Positions 12,774 to 22,656 of a DNA stretch of 64,000 nt are shown here, one piece after another. The DNA is from Lingula anatina. Its lineage: Eukaryota > Brachiopoda > Lingulata > Lingulida > Lingulidae. The notes beneath the pieces are model-generated. The model searched no databases, was not told the DNA's origin, and was given only the letters and a program-made list of their open reading frames with translations. The DNA is taken from positions 225,407-289,406 of the forward strand of contig NW_019774169.1 in NCBI RefSeq assembly GCF_001039355.2, read 5' to 3'. Numbering within the stretch: the stretch's first letter is position 1; every line of letters starts with the position of its first letter. A program made the translations under genes and the position numbers.

Positions 12774-15004
12774 ATGCAGCAGACAGCGACATTAGATGAT
12801 CTTGATATCAATCCGAGAATAATTAAAGCTCTGAAGAGAGGTATGACAGAACTGTATCTGCTTTATTAGTAAGCCCTACAATTATCAAGCTAGGGGTCAC
12901 CCATTTTTTCATCTTTTTCTCAAGTGTACACTTTTTCAGACCCCTCCCCCTTTCAGAGAGCACAAAGTGAAAAGTTAAAAATGTTGACTTTTGACAGTAA
13001 TTTGGATTTTCACTGTGCATTACCCCCCCCCCCCNNNNNNNNNNNNNNNNNNNNNNNNNTGGCGCATGATTCGTAGACGGGGCCGTAGCGATAGTCCGAA
13101 GGTTCAATAGTCCGAAGGTTCATTGGTCCGAATGTTCACTACAGAACCTTCGGACCAATGAACCCTTGATTAAAAAACCGATGAAAATGTTACCGTTTTT
13201 CGGACCAATAAACCTTCGGACCAATGAACCTTCGGACTATCGAGACGCCCCCTCGTAGACTTATTGAAATGATTATATTATAAATGGATGATCCCTTGCA
13301 GAGATTGTTCAATGTTTGATGAAAAAAAATCAGAGGTCACTTGTACTTTTATCTTCTAAAGCGACAAACTTGAAATTTGGTGTACAGATAGCCATATCTG
13401 AGTGTGAATAAACCGTTTGAATTTTAAAGTTTTATCATTTACGTAGATAAAACAATACTCGTGTTTTTTTAGTGACACCATGTATGATGTCATATTCATA
13501 AGAGTTAAAAGTTGCCCAAACTGATTTTCATCCCCTACACATTTTTACAGACACTTCACTTTTGCCACACAATAATCATATATGCATGTAGGACTGGTCA
13601 TGAACACGCAATTAAAATTTTGGTTCTAAGATTTTCCCAAACAGAAATATGCCTGTTAAATGGACAAAGAAAAAAACCTAAAAACAACAAACTTTTGAAC
13701 TTTTGAATTTGCCAAAAAGTATGAAAATCAGTTAAGCACCTTTTAACAAATTTGATAAAATTGCCATATAACACCATATAGATCATACAATAAGCTGCTC
13801 TGTGGTATATAGATGGGTGTGTAGATTATATGAAGAGTAGATAATGAACAAGCGTTCATGTTATTTACATTTTATTTAAGCAAAACTATTGGATTTTGGT
13901 CAAATTTTGAGTCTCTCTGCACCAGACTTGGAACGGAACACTACACTTTCAATGAGAGATGTCCATATGGTACACAGGGAAGTCGCCAAGGCTGTGAAAA
14001 AACCAGCTGTTATATCAGGTTTGTACATGTGTATCTAGTCTACATGTATTTTTCAAAACATTCTGAAAGCAAATTTGTGTGTTTCTCATTATAAGTTTAA
14101 CCAAGCATTCAAAAATATGTTCACTTTTTGTCACAATTTATATATTAGTTTATATTTTTCTCCAAAAACCAGAGTTGAGGTTAAATGAATAGTATGTATA
14201 AATGCAAATTATACTTTTTGTGTGAGTGAATGGCTGTTAAGAATTACAGTGCATATAAAGGATTTAACAGTCCTAGATACTTATATGTGTTTGAAATTTA
14301 ACCTTCATAGCTATACAAATTTTATTTCATTGTATAATTGCAGCTCTTGAATTGTCCTCTGAATCATGTCCAGACTGCCATAAAATATTTAACCTTAGCA
14401 CAGGCGATGGTTTCATTGACAAACTTCTACGAGGTATATCTGTTTTGATATATTAATATTCATGTTCAAATTCATGATTAAATACCTATGCTGTAAAGAG
14501 TTTAAGCAAAAGTAGGGAAGACATTTGGTAAATTTTCATTAACAAGTTTTAAAGCAATTCCTAGTGATCTACAAATATGATTGCCACCAAAGATTTACAA
14601 CATTCTGTTTTTATAGAAATTAAGTCTCAGAATATTCTCTATTATATCAGGAGGCATTCTATCCAAAGGCATCACAGAGGTGGCTGGAGCTAGTGCAACT
14701 GGCAAAACACAGTTTTGTATTCAGTTGTGTTTAACAGTGCAGCTTCCTAGAGCACAGGGAGGATTGGGGGGAGGTGAGAAACCTAAACATAGTATTTTCA
14801 TGTTATTTTCAAAGTTTTCCTTGGACTTAAAAAAGAGTTTCATAATCATCGTCAGTTCATACACAAGTAGCAATAATATGATTGTACTTTTATGTTTTCT
14901 GAACTGCTATTCCACTGAAATTTGACTTAAGCATAGGTGATTCTTATTGTAGTTTATGTGTATGGTGATTTGTTTGGTTAAGTCCTTTAAAACATTTGCT
15001 TTCA

Positions 15005-15063
<59 letters not shown>

Positions 15064-16160
15064 TTTTTATTTATTGTTAGGTGCAGTGTACATATGCACA
15101 GAAGATGTTTTCCCTACTAAAAGGTTGCAACAAATGATTGGTGCATTCTGTAAAACCATTGATAAAGAGTTCCAGAAAATACAATTTGGGGACCAAATAT
15201 TCATTGAGCATATTGCAGAAAAGGTGATATCCCCCTCACCATTTTATCAAGCAAGAACTTATAATCTAGTGACAATATATATGATGAGTATTATTAACTT
15301 TACTCTAACACATAAATGATTAATTAATGTTTTAAAATATTTCAGATGATTATATATTTTCTTAGAGATTGATAAATTATTTCTCTAAAATTTAGGAGGA
15401 CCTCATTAGCTGTTTGAAGTATCGTCTACCAAAGTTACTGCAGAAAAATATAGTCAAGTTAGTGGTTATTGATTCTGTAGCAGCCCTTTTTAGGAGTGAA
15501 TACCATCTCAGTGAATCTACTAAAAGGAGCAAACAGCTTAGCTCCTTAGGTGCTATTTTACATGAACTGAGCAGTAGCTCCAACATTCCAGTTGTCTGTG
15601 TAAATCAGGTAAGATTTTGATCAAAAGAAAATTAATTTATAGTTCTTCACCACACTTCTTATTAATTCACTTCAATTTTTTTCAGAGATAAGCTATGATT
15701 TATTTTAGACATTTAATGTTGAAACAATACCTTCCAGTAGCCTTAGGCATATTTGACATGATGCTCAGAGCCTACTCACCACAACTAGATATCAAATAAT
15801 TAAATGTAATTGTAAAATTTTTATCACAAATAGGTTTTAATAAATTTTAACATTGAACTTTAAATTTTGCAGGTCTCTGATGTGATTAACCCGAGTGCAA
15901 AAAGCCATGGCAAACAGGTGACACCTTCCCTTGGACTGACCTGGGCAAATCTTGTCACCACTCGGCTCATGTTGACAAGGACAATATACAATGTAACAAT
16001 TGAGCGGTCAGACACTGCTGGCAAAGTGTTGGATAAATATGAATCTGCTGTAAGAAAACTGGAAGCGGTGTTTGCACCACACTTGCAAAAGGACTGTTGT
16101 CACTTTGTGATAAGCTCAGATGGAGTTAAAGGCATTTTAATACAAGACACTCCTGATTGA
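12774..16160 (+). CDS. XRCC3: XRCC3, RAD51 paralogue for homologous recombination
   Basis: XRCC3 pairs with RAD51C (CX3 complex) in nuclear homologous recombination and crosslink repair. Seven coding exons: 12774-12840, 13881-14018, 14344-14433, 14651-14773, 15081-15223, 15396-15608, 15873-16160 (TGA). They total 1062 nt and 353 residues; human XRCC3 has 346. Walker A GASATGKT is at about residues 111-118 and Walker B LVVID at about 209-213. Long human-like stretches include GAVYICTEDVFPTKRLQQ and IFIEHIAEK. All phases carry through. A poly-A signal AATAAA is at 16263-16268. Intron 1 holds a MITE and an N gap, and intron 4 holds a TA array just before exon 5. Exons 1-2 are also present as the other allele at 5915-6957. 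Confidence 0.96.
13035..13059. other. 25-N gap after a poly-C run
   Basis: Run of 25 N following a C homopolymer in XRCC3 intron 1. The same position in copy A is simply a longer C run (about 6165-6178), so little sequence is probably missing. Confidence 0.95.
13079..13252. mobile_element. 174-bp MITE with 8-bp target-site duplication (hAT-like)
   Basis: A short non-autonomous element in XRCC3 intron 1. Its ends are imperfect inverted repeats (GGGGCCGTAGCGATAGTCCG at the left, reverse complement GGGGGCGTCTCGATAGTCCG at the right). The inside carries repeated TTGGTCCGAA-type motifs. It is flanked by TCGTAGAC on both sides (13071-13078 and 13253-13260). Haplotype A (about 6190-6203) has only one TCGTAGAC and no insert, which is the empty site. 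An 8-bp duplication fits the hAT superfamily, although the termini are not the classic CAGGG type. A second copy of identical length lies at 63549-63722 in inverse orientation. Confidence 0.9.
15008..15054. repeat. (TA)n microsatellite
   Basis: Pure TA array followed by a T tract and the acceptor TTAG of XRCC3 exon 5 at 15080. It lies within the last 75 bases of intron 4, so its length could affect recognition of that acceptor. Confidence 0.95.
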
Positions 16161-16370
16161 AGAGACTGGGTCTCAGTTTTATCACTAAGAACTGGTTTTG
16201 ATTAAATGTATTTGTTAAGTATAATTGTGTCATATGAATTCTATAACTATGAACATTTAAAAAATAAATGGAATATGTTTATATCCTACCAGATATCCCA
16301 AGAAGGTTCTATTCTCAGTTTCTTCGCTATTCAATATGCGATGAAAAAAAAACTACCAAACGTAATTTTT
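16161..16370. other. XRCC3 3' UTR
   Basis: Region downstream of the XRCC3 stop. AATAAA at 16263-16268 is the likely poly-A signal, 103 nt past the stop. Nothing else is recognised. Confidence 0.65.
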
Positions 16371-16631
16371 GCTTGAGATACGTCATTTTTTGGCCTTGAG
16401 TGGTGGAAGATAGATATTTATTTATTTAGCACTACCAAAAAAAAAATTGGAAAGAGAACGTAATGTAAGCGGTTAAGTAAGATTGAGTGTGCTCGACGTC
16501 GGAAACGAAGCCGTCCATGACGCTTACAACTTTGACGTCGTATGTTTATGACGTATTGGACACGGCATCGTGACATCGCTATGGGGCCTTTTTTGTAATA
16601 AAAACCAACAGATAAGAAAAAAACATCAAAA
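16371..16631 (+). promoter_or_regulatory. Promoter region of first KLHL10-like gene with CRE-type sites
   Basis: Several ACGTCA/TGACGT cores cluster here: TACGTCA at 16379-16385, CGACGTCG near 16494-16501, TGACGCTT at 16518-16525, TGACGTCG at 16533-16540 and TGACGTAT at 16549-16556. The last two lie about 100 and 80 nt before the ATG. They match CREB/CREM/ATF-type half or full sites. A similar cluster precedes the second paralogue. Factor identity is inferred. Confidence 0.6.
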
Positions 16632-19600
16632 ATGCAAGACGAAGAAAACTCCTTTGAGTTGCGCACGTATGAACGCATTTCCGAGTATGTGCCAGTTGGT
16701 AAGTCAATTTTCCTAAACCTTTTCACCTTCCAAGAAGAAGTCTGTTTGTGTTCCATCAAAGGGACAGCCTTCCACGTTGTCAACGTTAGTATAATGTAAT
16801 ATAATGCAAACCCAAATATATATAACCAATGTTTAGTTCCTTGAATAACCCATTCAATCTATTTATTTATTTTTTATTTGTTCATTTACCTATGAATCTA
16901 ATGTAAAAATCATTGTATCAAAAATTTCTGCTGTTATCGATCGTATAGAAATCTCAAGTTGACTATTTAAATGTTTCAGAGGATACTGTAATTCAGAGGA
17001 ACTTTGAGGAAGATTGGAAGAACAGCTGTCAAATATACGATGCTTTGAGAAAAGACTCGAAACTATGCGATGCAGTACTCGTTGTTGATCAGCGAGAATT
17101 CCCAGTCCACAGAGTCATCATGGCTGCCTGCAGTCCATATTTCAAAAGATTATTCACTAACCAAATGAACCCATCTTTTGATGGTGATTTTCCAATAGAA
17201 TACCACATCTGTGACAAAATAAGTGCTGGAGTCATGGAAATTATCATCAATAATGCCTACAACAGGAAGATTGATATTAACCCTGAAAATATTGAGTTAT
17301 TACTATCAGTTGCCGACCAGTTCCACATATTTGGTTTATTAAAAGCATGTGTCAATTATTTGGAAGAAAATTTGTCCGTGAAAAATTGCATTGGAATATG
17401 GATGCTAGCAAAACACCATAACTGCCCCAACCTAGAAAGCACAGTCTTTCGATTTTTGTTAAGACATTTTACACCCGTGTCATTCTATAGCCAAGAATTC
17501 GTCCAGTGTTCCGTAGATGATTTGGTTGGTTTACTAAGTGCCGAGAACTTAAATGTGGCAAATGAAGAAATTGCGTTCGAGGCTGTCATCCGCTGGATTT
17601 CTCAAGATCCAATTAATCGCAGAAAGTCCCTCCCCGTTCTGCTCCCAAATATCCGTCTTGGATTGCTCAGCAGTGACTTTTTCTGTACACAAGTCGTGAA
17701 TGACGAGTACGTCAAAGCAGAGCCCCAGTGTGCCGCAATTTTAAATGAAGCACAAAAACTCATCGATGCACTGGACAGTGAGAAATATTCTGATGTAGAT
17801 TTTACCCACCCCCTCACCTGCCCACGAGTCCCAGTTGACGTGTTGTTTGCTATCGGAGGGTGGAACACAAACAGCCCTACAAATCTGATTGAGACCTACG
17901 ACACACGAGCAGATCGGTGGATCGAAGTCCAAGCACAGAGCCAAGATCTTGGTACGTAGTTGGTATACCTAACAGTGAGCACATGTACTAAATACCAGAT
18001 GAGTCCACCAACAATAGTCATTTCTTTGGGAGCATTCCTGAGTAAGTCGGTTAGTAGTAATCAATAACATCATAATCCACAGGTCCTTCCACATAATTAA
18101 TTTTCTCTTTTCGTTTGTCATTTAACTATTTAATTCATCTATTAAGGTCCGACAGCCTATCACGGCTGTGTAACTTTGGGAGGAAAAATCTTTATCATCG
18201 GCGGGTTTGATGGAGTCGAATATTACAGTCAGGTGCGGTATTACGACCCAGCAAACAAAAAGTGGTCAAAAGCCGCTCCTATGCACCACAAAAGGTAGAT
18301 TGCTATTTATTTTAGATGTGTAGTAAGAAAAACTATGATATTTTCACAATAACGTTTTTATTCCAACAGGAAACCAGTCATTGCTTATGAAAGTGTATAC
18401 GTTATCATTTGACCAAGTGACGTTTTCTGTCGGATGACGTGCAAATATTTTAGTATGACCCCAATGTTTTAGATTGTCTTGGTTATAATGATAAAAGACT
18501 AAATTTTATTCATTTACGTAAAAATTACCTTTCAACTTGACCCTATGTTTTTCTTTACGTGGACCTCTAAGAATCAAATGACCTATTTTAATCCCCTTAA
18601 ATTCGTACAAGCGATAACTTTTTTTAAAAACACGTACGATAAATAACTTAACAAAGGAGTTTTTTTATTTAATCACAAAAAGAGTAAATTTTCTTTATGA
18701 AACCTTCATCATTTGGATTTTAATTTTATACTTTTAAATTCAAGTATATGAAGAACGTATGCAATTTTAATTTATAATCATTTTAATTGATTCTCATGTC
18801 TTATTCTAATATTCTAATGATGTAAGACTTAAATCTTCAGGTTGCAATTTTAAATTTTTCAATAAACCATTTATTATTATTATTATTATTATAAGGTGCT
18901 ATGTCAATGTTACTATCCACGATGACAAAATCTACGCCATGGGAGGCTACAACGGGGACACACGTCTAAGCAGTGCCGAAAGATACACTCCCAGTACAAA
19001 TCAGTGGACACCAATAGCGCACATGCACACCGCCAGAAGTGACGCAGGCGCTTGTGCATCAAAAGGTAAAAAAAATAATAATACATAAATCAGCATTTTT
19101 TTAATCAAGAGTCTGTGACAAAATTAATTGCCAATTATATTTAGAAAACAAATGTGACATCTGATGCTTTAAACTAGTTTTAAGCCATTTTCTTGTTGAA
19201 AATGATACAGTTTAGATATACTAAGCTTTTTGTCACAAGGATCATTACAACGTGATATACGCAAGGAGCCTCCATATTTTACAGATTTTGTCTTCTGCAT
19301 CGGTGGTTTTAATGGCCTACACTGCTTGGACACAGGGGAGTATTATGATCCCCAAAATGAACAGTGGACCTACATAGCATTCATGTCATGCCCCAGAAGT
19401 GGAGTTGGTATGTACATGTATGCTGTATCTCTAAATATTTTTGACTGATGCCTAACACTGGGTGCTGTTAAGAAAAAATGTGTATCAATGGAATCATCTG
19501 CAAAACTGGTGACGAAAATTGATTCTTACCTTTGACAAGCGTTTCAAGTAGTTAAAATTTTGTATTTGAATTAAGCTTTATTGATACAATTTTCTTAATT

Positions 19601-20113
19601 TAATAAGTTTAAAAGTAAGTTCATTTATTTAATTTTCCATAGGAATTATTATGTATCACGACTACATCTATGCTGTTGGTGGGTTCAATGGCTTGCAGCG
19701 ACTTAGCACCGTGGAAAAATACGATCATATCAGAAACACATGGAAACCTGTTCCTGATTTACATGTCCAGAGAAGTAACTTCGCCATAGAGGTACGTTAC
19801 CGTCAATCAGCTGCTTTGGTTATAATTTAGTGCCAAATATATTTACCAACTTCCCTGTTTGCTGTGATGGTTATAACATTTCAAATCTGTTATTGAAACC
19901 TGGCGTTTTTATAAAATTTAAGTGTTTTGTTTGTTGACTTTACTCAAATGATAAGTTTTATTTGAAACTAATATCACAAAATTGTTTCCTTGTAAATCAG
20001 GTTATAGACGACATGATTTACGTAATCGGCGGTTATAACGGAGGAGCAACAATAAAGAAGGTTGAGTGTTATGATGACAATTCTGAAGAATGGTACGTCT
20101 ATAGCAAACGGTT

Positions 20114-20199
<86 letters not shown>

Positions 20200-20511
20200 G
20201 AAATCTTAAAAAAAAATTAGTTTTTAATCTTTAATCTCGTTTTATTTGTTATAAAATACCGATTTCACTAATAAGTTACCAGCTTCAAACACGGTTTACA
20301 AATGATCTAAAAAAAGCGCCATATTGTTTCCCTTTCTTTTTGTATCTTATTTTCATCATCCTTATTGTAATATTAATGAGGTCAGTGACAGTTTTCGAAT
20401 TATTGCAGGTACGAAGCTTATGACATGAAATACAACCGGAGCGCGCTCAGTGCGACCGTGGTGCAAGACTTGCCAAATATCAAGGATTATATCGTCAAAA
20501 GGAACAATTAG
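16632..20511 (+). CDS. KLHL10: Kelch-like protein 10 homologue, tandem copy 1
   Basis: KLHL10 is a BTB-BACK-Kelch substrate adaptor for cullin-3 E3 ligase, testis-specific in mammals. Eight exons: 16632-16698 (ATG), 16980-17951, 18147-18294, 18896-19065, 19285-19407, 19643-19791, 20001-20092, 20409-20511 (TAG). They total 1824 nt and 607 residues; human KLHL10 has 608. The BTB domain is at about residues 45-150, BACK follows, and six Kelch repeats run from about 290, with double-glycine blades such as YVIGGYNGG. Human-like stretches include DVLFAIGGW, ETYDTRADRW and MHHKRCYVNVT. All intron phases agree with copy 2. AATAAA at 20529-20534 lies just past the stop. The alternative is another KLHL family member, but the whole-length match and size favour KLHL10. 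Confidence 0.93.
20117..20196. repeat. (AT)n microsatellite
   Basis: About 80 bp of pure AT starting 25 bases after the exon 7 donor of the first KLHL10-like gene. It is intronic and likely length-variable. Confidence 0.95.
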
Positions 20512-21050
20512 ACCTAAACTTTCCTTGAAATAAATCTGGTTTTATATTAAAAATGATGTTTGACATTAAGTTTATGCAATAAATATCTAGCAAAGGGGAT
20601 TTGTCCCTTACGCGTTTTTGATTTTGAGTTGAAATCACATATCTTCCTGCGTTTTGAACTTTGTTTCCTGTCAATAAATTGGCCAATATTGTTAATTTGT
20701 TTTAGAGCCTATTTTACATACAAAGTTGTATGTTATATCTAGCATTAATAGCAATTTAACCCTGTCCCCTATTTCACCCATATGTGACAATTATAAATAG
20801 AATAACAATGACAAAATAAGTCAGTTTTGACATGATTCGTTTCCCTAAAGATTAAAACCCTAAAAACAGAATTGAAAACATGCACGCGTTTAATGTCATT
20901 ATGAAGGTAAATCAATGGAAACTTTTGGCACTGACTACATGAAACATGTTTCTGCAGGCGTTCGTCTTTTGTTCCCTTGTAGGCCTATGGATTGATGAGG
21001 ACGAGTCCACGGTTTTGATTTGGAAAAGGAAGGGCTCCTCAACCCCCCCA
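20512..21050. other. Intergenic spacer and 3' UTR of KLHL10-like copy 1
   Basis: AATAAA signals at 20529-20534 and near 20577. No gene is recognised before the mobile element that starts at 21051. Confidence 0.6.
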
Positions 21051-22195
21051 CACTGTAAAAACAGTGTTTAGCATTTAAATACATACAACACACGTTGGGC
21101 ACCTATACGAATTTAGAAATATGTGTAAAAGCTAAGCACGTATAGCTTTTCAAGCGTTTCACAGACGAAAAAGCTAGACACGTTGGCAGTGTTACACGTT
21201 TAGCTATGTGTTTAGCTTCACCGGCATATGATTCTATGACAAGTCTATCACAAGCTAAGCACATTGGCTAAGCACTTCCCCTGCTAAGCGCGTGAGGCTG
21301 CTAAACATATAGAGCTGCTATAGGTGTGGAACTCCTAAACGCGTGGAGCTGCTGAACAACACGTTAAGCTTTTCAAGCTTGTCACAGAAAAAAAAACTTC
21401 ACAATCCCATGTATACGATCCCATAACAAGTTTATTACAAGACTCAACAATTTGGCTTAGCACTTCCCACTTCCCCTTGTAAACGTATGGAGCTGTTGTA
21501 GGCGTGGAACAGCCTGCTCGAACGCGTTGTGTCCTTCCTTGTAGTAACGTGTGATTATTTAAAATAGGCCTATTAAGTAATAATCCAAATAACAAATTCA
21601 CGACGTTATCAGCTGGTAACATGATGGTGATGGTATAGAATAACGTTATGGTAACGTTATGGGTGTTTTTAATTCCATGCAAAATGATGCCCCTGCAGTT
21701 TTATAAGCGTTTTATAACATTCTGGAAAAACATTTTTTAATGTTTTGAAAATCTTTTTTATAAATAACCATAACACGTCTTATGCTAAATGAACTACAGT
21801 TAGTGGTTAATTCCAAATCGTTACCAAAATAACCAGCATGCGATGAAAGCTTAAATAAACCATTATAATGAATACCCCACCATCATCGTGATGTTCTATT
21901 GTTCATTACTTCCAGAAAAAATGAAAAGACATCAATACGTAACGCATTTTATCAAAATATGAAAATAAATGTTTTTAAGTAAAAGTGATAGTTGTTTCGT
22001 GATTTTAGTAAACTAGTGAATTTTCCTAACTTGATTTTAAGAAATATATTCCAATAACCTCCCTCGCAAGGTCAGCTAACACAAGAATGATTAACACCCA
22101 CTGTAAATGTGATGGTGTTAAGTCGACAATGTTGACATTTTACGGTACCCTGTTATAGACAGAGATAGCTATAGCAGTTACAGGTGACCGTGACT

Positions 22196-22230
<35 letters not shown>

Positions 22231-22409
22231 CCTTACCATCTAAAAGTTAAGCAAAAAGGCCTACACCCTTCATTTATTAGGCGTCAAACGCGTCAAAGCG
22301 TGTAACATGTTAAAGAGCTTAACGTGCTTAGGAGCTAAACGCATCGAAAAAGTGAGACAAAACAGGCGCTTAGAAACGTGTTTAAATGCTAAACACTGTT
22401 TTTACAGTG
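21051..22409. mobile_element. 1.36-kb non-autonomous DNA transposon with CACTG termini
   Basis: The left end reads CACTGTAAAAACAGTGTTTA; the right end near 22380-22409 is its inverted complement, extending through GCATTTAAA for about 29 bp. The inside has many short subterminal repeats built on GCTAAGCACGT, TAAACGCGTGGAGCTGCT and TTAACGTGC motifs in both orientations, and a TG array at 22199-22226. No transposase is visible. CACTG ends plus subterminal repeats fit the CACTA/Mirage/Chapaev group. A 2-bp CA is present on both flanks, but that is weak evidence of a target duplication. It sits between the two KLHL10-like genes. Confidence 0.75.
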
Positions 22410-22485
22410 CACACTTTAAATCCGCGTAAGATCATTTAAATAAAAATTTTGTCTGTCAGTGTATGATTCAAATATACAACAAAGA

Positions 22486-22549
22486 TGACGTCGTGTTGCT
22501 GTCATGTACTTCAGTACTGTGACGTCAAATTTGATACACTATGACGTCA
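22486..22549 (+). promoter_or_regulatory. CRE cluster upstream of second KLHL10-like gene
   Basis: TGACGTCG at 22486-22493 and two perfect palindromic CREs TGACGTCA at 22520-22527 and 22542-22549 lie about 110-170 nt upstream of the ATG at 22657. In mammals CREM drives many post-meiotic testis genes, and KLHL10 is testis-specific. The link to germline expression here is inference. Confidence 0.7.
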
Positions 22550-22656
22550 CCTCTGCTCCGTGGAAACTAACTATCAAGGCTATTTCGTATAAAAAATGTT
22601 TCGTTAAAAAAAAGAAAATTGAAATTTGCCTGGCATAATTTGCGGTTTACTGAGGC

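Noticed and set aside
262-14310. A real tandem duplication of RAB3GAP2 and XRCC3 5' ends
   Set aside because: The repeat is broken by a single N, as are three other duplications in the window. Copies differ at allele-like levels, and both RAB3GAP2 copies stop at the same internal exon.
14996-15060. Reading frame of repeated Tyr-Ile before XRCC3 exon 5
   Set aside because: It is translation of the TA microsatellite in intron 4; the exon begins at 15081.
20981-21025. Hammerhead-like motif (TGATGAGGACGAGTCC)
   Set aside because: The bases after the short stem read ACGG, not the required GAAAC, and flanking stems I and III are not evident.
21335-21682. 115-codon minus-strand open frame
   Set aside because: It lies wholly inside the CACTG-ended element and is built from its repeats, with no transposase motif.
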